From NCBI GenBank assembly GCA_017382775.1, contig JAFNZQ010000306.1, positions 1 to 9,072 on the forward strand: a DNA stretch of 9,072 bases. The letters run 5' to 3'. The translations under genes and the position numbers were made by a program. This DNA comes from Spirochaetaceae bacterium (GTDB lineage Bacteria; Spirochaetota; Spirochaetia; Treponematales; Treponemataceae). Shown one piece after another: positions 1 to 7,193 of the stretch (positions within the stretch are counted from its first letter, which is position 1; each line of letters opens with the position of its first letter). Below the pieces are notes generated by a model. The model was not told the origin of the DNA. It did no database searches and saw only the letters and a list, made by a program, of their open reading frames with translations.

Positions 1-74
1 ATTGAAAAACTATTGAAAAATCATTTTAAAAAAATAAATTTTTTAAAAAAAATCGATATTTTTTTTATTTTCAG
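1..74. other. A/T-rich intergenic leader upstream of the lipoprotein promoter
   Basis: This stretch is almost purely A/T. It holds two direct copies of ATTGAAAAA near its start (1-9 and 12-20), then alternating A- and T-runs. A45-A52 can pair with T59-T66 around a 6-base spacer, giving an A/T-only hairpin. The T-rich part just upstream of the -35 box at 75 sits where an UP element would contact the RNA polymerase alpha subunits, so it may strengthen that promoter. It could also contain the tail of a terminator for a gene to the left. No coding potential is seen. Confidence 0.45.
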
Positions 75-103
75 TTGACAAATTTAAAAAGCTGTGTTAC
101 AAT
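75..103 (+). promoter_or_regulatory. Sigma-70 type promoter for the large lipoprotein
   Basis: A perfect -35 box TTGACA (75-80) is followed by exactly 17 bases and a TACAAT -10 box (98-103, five of six consensus bases). A TGn extended -10 motif lies immediately before it (95-97). Transcription would begin near 110, leaving a 5' leader of about 65 bases. A T-rich UP-like region lies upstream. By sequence this is a strong housekeeping promoter, suggesting the lipoprotein is well expressed rather than strictly regulated. No operator-like repeat is seen over it. Confidence 0.85.
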
Positions 104-163
104 ATTACCAGTAAAAAATGTCTGTATAAAAATGTGTAGAGAAGAAAAAGTTAAAAACGATGT

Positions 164-170
164 AAGGAGA
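164..170 (+). promoter_or_regulatory. Ribosome binding site of the lipoprotein gene
   Basis: AAGGAGA lies 4 bases before the ATG at 175, with its GGAG core 5 bases away. This good Shine-Dalgarno match supports the start and contrasts with the two genes downstream (mnmG and recQ), which have none. Confidence 0.85.
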
Positions 171-174
171 TTTT

Positions 175-3100
175 ATGAATAAGTTCGTTTTTAAAAAGTT
201 TGTTTTTGCACTTGCGGTGATGAGCATTTTCTTTGCTTGCAAGGGCCCTCAGCAGATTGAGGAATTGATGCTTTTTACAGCAGAGGTTGAACCCGTCCCG
301 GGAGGAATCATCTCCCTGGAACAATCCCGTTTTGCGGTGGGGTCAACTGTAAAGGTTACGGTAATTCCCGATGCCGGTATGAAGTTGACGGAAGGATCGT
401 TGCAGTATATCGCCAAGGGAAAATCCGCTGTAAAAATCAATGAAGGAAAGAAGCGATTTTCCATGCCGGCTGCCAGTATTACCGTTCGTGCCGCCTTTGA
501 GTCGGAAGAAAAAGTCAGTATTACGATAGATGAATTTTCCTTCGCCGGATACGCCCAGGCTCCCGTGCAATATACGGGAACCTTTGTGGAGTTGCCCAAC
601 TGGGAAAGTTCCGATGAAAATGTTTTTGTTATCGAAGAAGGTTACGAGCAGAGCCTTTTACCCAAAATTGTGGCAAAAAACGGTGGTGAAGCAGACCTTA
701 TCGTTCACAGGGACGGCTACTATGCATCAGCACGCATTAGAGTGTCTCCCTATCAGTTTAGAACCGAATTGAAGGACTCAGGCGGTGTGCGAGCCTCTGT
801 TTTGGGCTTCCTTGACCCCTTGGCAATGCGAAGTGAAAAAATTGAAATGTTGGATCTTCCTCAGTACATAAACGGCAGCGTTGTTTGTGATGTGGGAGCC
901 GCTGCCTTCGAAAACTTGAAGATTTACGGCTTGAAATTGCCTATGGCATTGGAAAGCATTAGTGATTATTCCTTTGCCAATACGGAAATTTCCCACGTGG
1001 AATTGCCCGTTAATGTGAAAAGCGTCGGAAAGGCAGCATTCCGTGGTGCACCTGTATCCAATTTGATCATAAAGAACCCCGTATCCACGGCGATGAGTAT
1101 AGATGCCGCTGCCTTCGAAGAGACTTTGGAAACCGTTTTTGTGCCCTTTGAAGGACGCACCGACTATCGATTTAACACCGATTTGGGTTCTTTTTCCCAG
1201 TTGGTTGTTTCCGACGGCGGTGAATACGGAAAAATTCTTGTTAATGAAGAAGTTACTTCCGAAGGTCACGTAATCAACTTTTACGCCGGTGCCAAAATGG
1301 ACGAGCGTATTTCCAATGCCAACTATGGCGAAAGGGTTTTTATTGAAATATTCCCCGCAAAGGGAATGACTGTAAAAGAAGGTTCCATCACCGTTATAAC
1401 AACAAACGGTACTTCTTTGCCGGTTGAAAAGAATGTCTTTGACATGCCCAATTCCGATGTAACGGTTAATGCAACCTTTATTATGGACGGCGGTAATTTC
1501 CGTTACGAATTGCAAGGCCCCGCCTCCCGAGGATATGACGGTGTAAACAGCGTTTACACCACCACCGATCAGTGGGGTAAAATTTCTGTTGGTTCCATTG
1601 CCACTTACGTGGTAAAGGGCGCAGAGGTTTACGGTCGTGCCATTTCCGTGGGAGCCCACGATAATTACGAGCTTGACGGTGATATCGTCATTTACGATGA
1701 GACCAACGGTACCGAATTGTCCGTGTTAAAAGACGATAACGGCGTTAGTTTTTACGGACCCATCGTGGGTGTGAACCCCGAAAATGTCATATTGGTAATG
1801 AGGGCTTCGTTTAAATGGAAAAGCGATACCATTTATGTTATGTTGGACAAAAAGAAGCGTATTCAAATCGGAAAACCCAAAGAGCGAAACTTGGCCTTTG
1901 GTGCGGTGTCGGCGGATTTGGTTGGCAAAAATTCCGAAGAACTTAAATTCGGAACCGTTTCCGGTTACGTTTTTGACGGTTTGTGGTCAGCGGATTATCG
2001 CCGCCAATATTATGACAAGGATATGAATCCCCGTTCGGAACGCTGGTTCCCCGCGGATGCAGTCAGCAGCGACTTTTCTTCCAATAACGGATACACCGTC
2101 ACCGTTGACAAGAATACCCTTGTGCCCAGGTATGTACCTATGCTGGTTACCCTTACATTCCTTAAAGGTTCGCCGGACGGAAAATCGGGCTTTGATAGCA
2201 GCAACCCAAGCGATGTTTTGGGAAAAATTAATGTTGTATTTGGCTCCGATGTTTCCGATACATCCAAGAACCCCGGTGTACGCAATGTGGCAAACCTGGT
2301 GCCGGGAAAAATTTTCGGTGACAACGAGTTTAAAGGATTTTATTTTGTTGATCCGGGGGATGAAGAAACCGGTCGCGCACCACGTTCGGAAGTTATGATG
2401 TACGATGGCCAAGGAAATATCTGCCTTTCTAAGGATGATCTTACTTGGAAAATCCCCATGAACGTGGATCTTATCGGAAAATGGGTTCCCAGGAAGGTAA
2501 AATTGGTATTCCGATCCAACTATCCCTCCGATGATCCAACCTTTGCTACCGATGAGATTGGTAATACCAAAAACAAGTATAACGTGTTTATCGGCAATAT
2601 AGAGAAATATACGGTGGAAGCGGAGGTTGGGCAAGCTTTACCCATTGTCAACATTAACCTTGAACAAACGCTTACCGATGCAAGTTTCACCTATACTCCC
2701 TATGCACCGGCCGTACCGGCCAAGGGTGAGGAAGGTAAGGAAGTTCCCGAAACGCTGCCGAGCCTTTCCACAAAGATAGAAACACAGAAAACAGTAAATC
2801 CCCTCTATAAGTTGAAGGGCTTCACGCTGAACTCTGATTATAGGGAAGGTGACCCTTGGTATTATACTCCCGATGATACTTCTAAAAATTTGGCGCCCGC
2901 TGTTGATCTTAAAGAAGGCGGAGTGCGTAAATTGAGTGACGATGTGGTTAAAATTCAGGGACAAGAAAACAGATATAAGGAATCCCTTGACCTTTACGGC
3001 CACTGGGAGTTTTTGGGTACGAAAATAAAGGCCGGTAATGCCTATAACAAGGATGATGTTAAGAGGGAAATCACCATGCATGCAACCACTGCCGGCGACG

Positions 3101-5199
3101 GAGGTGTTTTCAAGACTTTTATCTGGAAGGGTGCCGAGCTTGAAATGGCAGACAAAGAAGGCGAAACAAAGGTGTATGCTGTTATGGGGACCAAAGGTCA
3201 GGTTTACGACTGGGTAGGCGTAAATTCCTCTCCCATTTCGGTAAAGCCCGATGTAAATAAAAAGGGTAGTGCAACATTGTACATTCCCAAGGGAGTTACC
3301 CTTCGCCTTGAAGGTGGTCAGTTGGGTGCATATCCCACCAAGGATCTCGCTAAATTGGGATTTAGCGCCTATGTGAAGGCTGAAGACGACGATTCCGACA
3401 AGCTCGATGATGACGTATATGGAACGAAAGAAGAAGAAAGTGCCACTCAAAACTTTGGAGCCGGTGCCGCAGCCCTGCATTTGCCCACGGGAGCAAGGTT
3501 GATTCTTGCCGGGTACGGTACATTGCAAGTAAAGGGAGGTCGTCCCTATGTGCCAATTTCCGCTGCCCGTGATTTGCCGAAAAGTGGTGCCAGCTACCAA
3601 TACTGGTATGAGCTGATGGAGGGACATAAATGGGATACTGATGATGATGAGTATGATGGTGGGCGGCGATTCTATCCGAATGACGGTCTGGCACCGACGC
3701 CTGATGAAGATGATGCTGATGATGATGGTTACCCCTTCGATAAGGATGCTGAACCCTATCGGAAAGAGTTGTATTTCTTCTCGAAATATTATCGTTATCG
3801 AAAGGCACGTTCGGACATGATGCCTTCACCGGGTAGAACGATTACTTCGGATGACGATACGTATCACTTACCTCCCTATGCCGATGAACTACTTTATTCG
3901 GGTTCCCCCGGGCAGACTGTTTGGCGTAATAGTGATGATTGGTGGCTTGGACACTTTAAAGAAAGGGGTGGTGCCTTCGGTGGTCGTGGCGGTCGCGGAA
4001 TTGGTGGCTGGGGTGCAGGAATTGGTGGCCACGGAGGACGTGGAGGCATTGAGGTCGGATTTGGTGGTGTAGTCACTGCTAAGAATGGCGGTGGGGACGA
4101 GCATAAGGCAGAAGACACGATTTTTGCAAGCGGTTTACGAACATACGACAGTGGGAATAACACGATTACCATTGGTTCTCCCATTGAAGTTAACAGGGTA
4201 AATGTTTGGGTTAGGGATGAAACAAAGGCCGGCGTGGTGACCGGAAACAAGGTGGATGTTAAATCCGAATATATTGACTATAGAGAGCGGGGACAGCCCG
4301 GTGCTCCGGGACAGCCGGGTGAAAGTGCCGGTGATTTGGACGTAAGGGATGGTATTTCCATTATTGCACTGTTGGGAGATGCCATAAAAGACAACAAAGT
4401 CGGAATGTATGTCTATTTGCAAGGTGCTCTTGGTGTGATTGCCGGTAGTGATGAACCTACAAAGGTGGGATATGAGAACTCTTCATATAAAGAGACTACT
4501 TTTAAAACGGCTTTTACGTCAGATAATACATCCGGTCCTTTATTTGTTCCGATTTCAGAGATTATAAAGGGCGGTGATTGTGGTCATGGTACAAACTTCA
4601 GTGGCGGTCGGCGAGATGCACCCGGTTCTGCCGGTGGCGGTGGCGGTGGCCAAGGTGGTTATGGTGCACCCATTGGCGGTGGCGGTGGCGGTGGCGGTTC
4701 CGGTGGTGGCGGAGGGAAGGCTCCTCGAATCGGAACCACACTGGCAGGACTTACCGATGACGGTGAAGGTGGTGAAAATGGTAATATGGCACCCCTCGCT
4801 GATAAAGATATGACTCCCTATGGTGCCTACTATTATGATAACGATGGCAGGAGTTTAGGCTATGGTGGTGACGGTGGTGACGGTGGTGACGGACCTAAGC
4901 ATGAACTTAAGTCGGCTATTGATAATCATGCCAACTGTGTCGCTACCGGTGGAAAAGGCGGAAAAGGAGCTCCTCCCGGTAGTAGTGGTATAATAAGCTG
5001 GAATAGTGCCGGTGAGTATATCCTTAAGCATTACGGAAAGACTGTATACCACGGAACAACCACCAAAGGTAACGCCAGCCACTTCGAGGTTTTTGCAAGG
5101 GCAAGAGCCACATATATAGACCCCGAAGAGGTGAAGAGGCGAGAGGAGGAAAAGAAAAAAGCCGAAGAAGAATCGAAGAAGAATACACAAACTAACTAA
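175..5199 (+). CDS. Giant mosaic surface lipoprotein (InlB-like repeats, BspA-like LRR, glycine-rich C-terminal half)
   Basis: A 1,674-residue probable surface lipoprotein of unknown function. A basic N-terminus and hydrophobic core end in a relaxed lipobox (IFFAC, lipidated Cys22). Domains by eye: a beta-repeat ending in a 'MPA...V.A.F' motif at about 34-112; BspA-like LRR_5 units with 'AAF' motifs at about 200-340; two more diverged beta-repeats at about 360-440 and 480-552; three diverged Listeria-Bacteroides-type repeats whose ends resemble 'LYAKW' (about 602-655, 720-770 with DLIGKW, 880-944 with LDLYGHW). Residues 1033-1122 look beta-helix-like (LYIPKGVTLRLEGG, GTLQVKGG). An Asp/Tyr-rich insert spans about 1123-1264, followed by GAGIGG (1280-1285), a collagen-like stretch (G1373-S1384), polyglycine runs (G1489-G1514) and a Lys/Glu tail from about 1651. 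The ATG is fixed by a Shine-Dalgarno and the signal peptide. LRR and InlB-type domains suggest adhesion or host/matrix binding, but that is inference. No enzyme motif is seen. It appears intact and monocistronic. Confidence 0.85.
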   Translation: MNKFVFKKFVFALAVMSIFFACKGPQQIEELMLFTAEVEPVPGGIISLEQSRFAVGSTVKVTVIPDAGMKLTEGSLQYIAKGKSAVKINEGKKRFSMPAASITVRAAFESEEKVSITIDEFSFAGYAQAPVQYTGTFVELPNWESSDENVFVIEEGYEQSLLPKIVAKNGGEADLIVHRDGYYASARIRVSPYQFRTELKDSGGVRASVLGFLDPLAMRSEKIEMLDLPQYINGSVVCDVGAAAFENLKIYGLKLPMALESISDYSFANTEISHVELPVNVKSVGKAAFRGAPVSNLIIKNPVSTAMSIDAAAFEETLETVFVPFEGRTDYRFNTDLGSFSQLVVSDGGEYGKILVNEEVTSEGHVINFYAGAKMDERISNANYGERVFIEIFPAKGMTVKEGSITVITTNGTSLPVEKNVFDMPNSDVTVNATFIMDGGNFRYELQGPASRGYDGVNSVYTTTDQWGKISVGSIATYVVKGAEVYGRAISVGAHDNYELDGDIVIYDETNGTELSVLKDDNGVSFYGPIVGVNPENVILVMRASFKWKSDTIYVMLDKKKRIQIGKPKERNLAFGAVSADLVGKNSEELKFGTVSGYVFDGLWSADYRRQYYDKDMNPRSERWFPADAVSSDFSSNNGYTVTVDKNTLVPRYVPMLVTLTFLKGSPDGKSGFDSSNPSDVLGKINVVFGSDVSDTSKNPGVRNVANLVPGKIFGDNEFKGFYFVDPGDEETGRAPRSEVMMYDGQGNICLSKDDLTWKIPMNVDLIGKWVPRKVKLVFRSNYPSDDPTFATDEIGNTKNKYNVFIGNIEKYTVEAEVGQALPIVNINLEQTLTDASFTYTPYAPAVPAKGEEGKEVPETLPSLSTKIETQKTVNPLYKLKGFTLNSDYREGDPWYYTPDDTSKNLAPAVDLKEGGVRKLSDDVVKIQGQENRYKESLDLYGHWEFLGTKIKAGNAYNKDDVKREITMHATTAGDGGVFKTFIWKGAELEMADKEGETKVYAVMGTKGQVYDWVGVNSSPISVKPDVNKKGSATLYIPKGVTLRLEGGQLGAYPTKDLAKLGFSAYVKAEDDDSDKLDDDVYGTKEEESATQNFGAGAAALHLPTGARLILAGYGTLQVKGGRPYVPISAARDLPKSGASYQYWYELMEGHKWDTDDDEYDGGRRFYPNDGLAPTPDEDDADDDGYPFDKDAEPYRKELYFFSKYYRYRKARSDMMPSPGRTITSDDDTYHLPPYADELLYSGSPGQTVWRNSDDWWLGHFKERGGAFGGRGGRGIGGWGAGIGGHGGRGGIEVGFGGVVTAKNGGGDEHKAEDTIFASGLRTYDSGNNTITIGSPIEVNRVNVWVRDETKAGVVTGNKVDVKSEYIDYRERGQPGAPGQPGESAGDLDVRDGISIIALLGDAIKDNKVGMYVYLQGALGVIAGSDEPTKVGYENSSYKETTFKTAFTSDNTSGPLFVPISEIIKGGDCGHGTNFSGGRRDAPGSAGGGGGGQGGYGAPIGGGGGGGGSGGGGGKAPRIGTTLAGLTDDGEGGENGNMAPLADKDMTPYGAYYYDNDGRSLGYGGDGGDGGDGPKHELKSAIDNHANCVATGGKGGKGAPPGSSGIISWNSAGEYILKHYGKTVYHGTTTKGNASHFEVFARARATYIDPEEVKRREEEKKKAEEESKKNTQTN
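3640..3726 (+). repeat. GAT-rich codon runs encoding an Asp-rich, Ca2+-loop-like segment
   Basis: In-frame GAT runs occur at 3640-3648, 3709-3714 and 3718-3726. They encode DTDDDEYDGG (residues 1154-1163) and a DADDDGYPFDKDAEP segment (1180-1194). The second fits the spacing of thrombospondin type 3 / dockerin-like calcium loops (DxDxDGxPxDxDxxP). The reuse of one codon suggests recent triplet expansion. Calcium binding is inferred from the spacing only. Confidence 0.6.
4633..4716 (+). repeat. GGTGGC hexanucleotide tracts encoding polyglycine
   Basis: Two blocks of alternating GGT and GGC codons lie in frame: three hexamer units at 4633-4650 and four units in GGCGGT phase at 4675-4698. They are followed by TCC and five more glycine codons to 4716. 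They encode six, eight and five consecutive glycines. The tracts are simple-sequence DNA prone to slippage. A change of one hexamer keeps the frame, so the likely outcome is length variation rather than on/off switching. Confidence 0.8.
4864..4890 (+). repeat. Three perfect 9-bp tandem repeats (GGTGGTGAC) encoding Gly-Gly-Asp
   Basis: GGTGGTGAC occurs three times head to tail with no mismatch, in frame, giving three GGD triplets (residues 1564-1572) in the glycine-rich C-terminal region. Perfect identity at the DNA level suggests a recent duplication within the gene. Confidence 0.9.
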
Positions 5200-5222
5200 T
5201 CAGCAAGTGCTGGTTTAGTTTT
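5195..5222 (+). terminator. Hairpin overlapping the lipoprotein stop codon (possible first terminator)
   Basis: ACTAATCAGC (5195-5204) pairs with GCTGGTTTAGT (5209-5219) around an AAGT loop. The stem has one bulged T and one G-T pair, and only a short U run (to 5222) follows. The stop codon TAA (5197-5199) lies inside the left arm. It may stabilise the mRNA end or act as a weak terminator ahead of the stronger hairpin that follows. Confidence 0.45.
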
Positions 5223-5227
5223 ACCGT

Positions 5228-5264
5228 AAATCCGGCATTGTTATGATGCCGGATTTTTTATTTT
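5228..5264 (+). terminator. Intrinsic (Rho-independent) terminator of the lipoprotein gene
   Basis: AAATCCGGCAT (5228-5238) and ATGCCGGATTT (5246-5256) form a perfect 11-bp stem with a GC-rich core and a 7-base loop. It is followed by a T-run interrupted by one A (TTTTTTATTTT in all, partly shared with the stem). This is a classical terminator and separates the lipoprotein from the mnmG unit. Confidence 0.93.
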
Positions 5265-5283
5265 AAAATTAAAATTCAACATC

Positions 5284-5312
5284 TTGACAAAATTTGCAAA
5301 ATTGTGTAGTCT
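5284..5312 (+). promoter_or_regulatory. Promoter for mnmG, placed to give a leaderless transcript
   Basis: A perfect TTGACA (5284-5289) is followed by 17 bases and a weak -10 box TAGTCT (5307-5312, keeping the key T, A and final T). A/T-rich DNA lies upstream. The expected start point, about 7 bases after the -10 box, coincides with the GTG start codon at 5319. The -10 assignment is the weaker part of the call. Confidence 0.6.
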
Positions 5313-5318
5313 CTTCTT

Positions 5319-7148
5319 GTGAGAATTTTTGATTCAAAATATAAATATGATGTAATCGTTGTGGGGGCGGGCCATGCCGGTTTGGAAGCGGCCTTGGCCA
5401 CAGCCCGTTTGGGTTTTTCCACCCTGATAATCACTCAAACAATAGATACAATTTGTCGAATGTCCTGCAATCCGTCCATCGGGGGAATTGCAAAAGGTAA
5501 TATCGTCCGAGAAATTGATGCCTTGGGCGGTGAAATGGCCAAGTTAATTGACAAATCCATGATACAGTTTCGAATGCTAAACAAAAGTCGCGGCCCGGCT
5601 GTGCAGGCGCCCCGTGCTCAGGCCGATAAGGCGGACTATTCGGCTGCGGCACGGAAAACCTTGGAAAATCAGCCGAATTTGCATTTGTTGCAGGACACCG
5701 TAACGGATTTGTGCCTTGAAGAAGACACAAAACGGCGAATTTCCGGCGTAATTACGGAACGGGGTGCAAGGATTGCGGCAAAATCCGTCATCCTTACCAC
5801 AGGCACATTTTTGGAAGGACGAATTTTCATTGGAGACTATGATGCGCCCTGTGGTCGTTTGGGGGAAGGAGCTGCATTGGGGTTGGGAAAAAGTCTGCGA
5901 CGTTTGGGCTTCAAAGTGGCACGGCTAAAAACCGGTACGCCCTCTCGTGTTTTAAAATCTTCCATAGATTTTTCCCAAACGGAAATCCAAGGCGGCGATC
6001 CGATGATGCCTTTTTCCTATGACGGCGGCGAAATTTGCCGTCCCGACGTTCCCTGCCATTTGGTTTACACGAATTTGCAAACTCACGAAATTATTCGCAA
6101 CAACATCGGTCGTTCGCCGTTGTATTCGGGTAAAATCGAGGGAATTGGACCTCGGTATTGTCCGTCCATTGAAGACAAGGTAATGCGTTTTCCTCAACGG
6201 GAACGCCATCAGTTGTTCATTGAACCGGAAGGGCTTTACACGGAAGAAATGTACATAAACGGCCTTTCCTCCTCATTGCCGGAAGAGGTTCAGGGGGAAT
6301 TTTTGCGAACCTTGCCCGGTTTCGAGAATGCCGTTATGACTCGGCCCGGTTACGCCGTGGAATACGATTTTGTGGAGCCAACACAGTTGTATCCATCTTT
6401 GGAGACGAAATTGGTTTCCGGCCTTTTCCATGCAGGACAAATCAACGGAACTTCCGGTTACGAAGAGGCGGCGGGACAGGGTTTGGTTGCGGGAATTAAC
6501 GCCGGCAAATATTGCAAATCCTTTGAGGGCGTTCCCTACGAGCCCTTGGTTTTGGCACGGAATCAGGCCTACATCGGCGTTTTAATTGACGATTTGGTCA
6601 CATTGGGTACCTCGGAGCCTTATCGTATGTTTACGGCCCGTGCCGAATATCGATTAACCCTTCGTCAAGACACCTGCGACGAGCGTTTGACACCTTTGGG
6701 CTACGAAATCGGGTTGAAGTCGGAAGCACAATTCCGTCGTGTGGAGGCCAAAATTGCGGAAAAGGCGGAAGTGGTCAAATATTTGAATAAAACGAAAAAT
6801 GCTGCGGCAGTGGTTTTCGGAAACGGCGAAAATTGCGGTGGTGATGTGGAAAAGATTGCCCGTTGTCTTGAAAATCCCGGTTTCAGTGATTCCGCTTGGG
6901 TTGGCGGCATAATCGATTACAAATACGCATCCTATATTGCCAAACAGGACGCTCGTGTTGAAAAGTTGCGACGAATGGATTCCATAAGGATCGCTCCCGA
7001 TTTCGATTATGGAAAAATTCCCGCCCTTTCCACTGAATCGCGGCAAAAACTGGAAAAAATCCGCCCCCAAACATTGGGCCAGGCAGCCCGAATCAGCGGA
7101 ATCCGACAAAGTGACGTAATGCTTTTGATGACGCAGCTGCGGCGATAA
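5319..7148 (+). CDS. mnmG: tRNA uridine-5-carboxymethylaminomethyl(34) synthesis enzyme MnmG (GidA)
   Basis: A cytoplasmic FAD enzyme that works with MnmE and methylenetetrahydrofolate to install the (carboxymethyl)aminomethyl group on wobble uridine 34 of certain tRNAs. The 609-residue length is close to the usual 620-630. The N-terminal FAD-binding motif GAGHAGLEAA (16-25) is intact, as are CNPSIGG with Cys50 and the RYCPSIEDK signature with Cys281, which match the two catalytic cysteines of E. coli MnmG (C47, C277). The second family signature (AGQINGTSGYEEA) lies at about 371-383, and the C-terminal helical domain for MnmE/tRNA contact ends in a typical QTLGQAARISG segment. The start is GTG: an in-frame TAG at 5307 rules out any earlier start, and no later start keeps the FAD fold. 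There is no Shine-Dalgarno (upstream bases are CTCTTCTT). The partner mnmE is not in this window. Identity is certain; the translation mode is inferred. Confidence 0.98.
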   Translation: MRIFDSKYKYDVIVVGAGHAGLEAALATARLGFSTLIITQTIDTICRMSCNPSIGGIAKGNIVREIDALGGEMAKLIDKSMIQFRMLNKSRGPAVQAPRAQADKADYSAAARKTLENQPNLHLLQDTVTDLCLEEDTKRRISGVITERGARIAAKSVILTTGTFLEGRIFIGDYDAPCGRLGEGAALGLGKSLRRLGFKVARLKTGTPSRVLKSSIDFSQTEIQGGDPMMPFSYDGGEICRPDVPCHLVYTNLQTHEIIRNNIGRSPLYSGKIEGIGPRYCPSIEDKVMRFPQRERHQLFIEPEGLYTEEMYINGLSSSLPEEVQGEFLRTLPGFENAVMTRPGYAVEYDFVEPTQLYPSLETKLVSGLFHAGQINGTSGYEEAAGQGLVAGINAGKYCKSFEGVPYEPLVLARNQAYIGVLIDDLVTLGTSEPYRMFTARAEYRLTLRQDTCDERLTPLGYEIGLKSEAQFRRVEAKIAEKAEVVKYLNKTKNAAAVVFGNGENCGGDVEKIARCLENPGFSDSAWVGGIIDYKYASYIAKQDARVEKLRRMDSIRIAPDFDYGKIPALSTESRQKLEKIRPQTLGQAARISGIRQSDVMLLMTQLRR

Positions 7149-7193
7149 ATTTTTTTCAAAAAAAAGATAGGAAACCGTGGTTTTTTCGACTTT

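Noticed and set aside
778..3829. Long minus-strand open frames opposite the lipoprotein (778-1659, 1987-2634, 2638-3627, 3362-3829)
   Set aside because: They lie opposite a continuous coding frame with a signal peptide and recognisable domains. None has a plausible start region or a recognisable domain, and their length is explained by scarce TTA, CTA and TCA codons in the sense gene.
4574..4813. Plus-strand frames through the glycine-rich DNA, giving Val/Ala- or Trp/Arg-rich peptides
   Set aside because: They are out-of-frame readings of GGT/GGC repeats; their repeated residues are a by-product of the simple sequence.
4633..4900. Regular short repeats as a CRISPR array
   Set aside because: The units are 6-9 bp, in frame and without unique spacers; no cas genes are present.
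3961..4990. Glycine-rich region as a mycobacterial PE_PGRS protein
   Set aside because: There is no PE domain, and the protein has a lipoprotein signal and InlB/LRR modules; the similarity is compositional only.
7170..7187. Small hairpin plus T-run between mnmG and recQ as a terminator
   Set aside because: The stem is only about 4 Watson-Crick pairs (AAAC/GTTT) plus wobble pairs, too weak to call.
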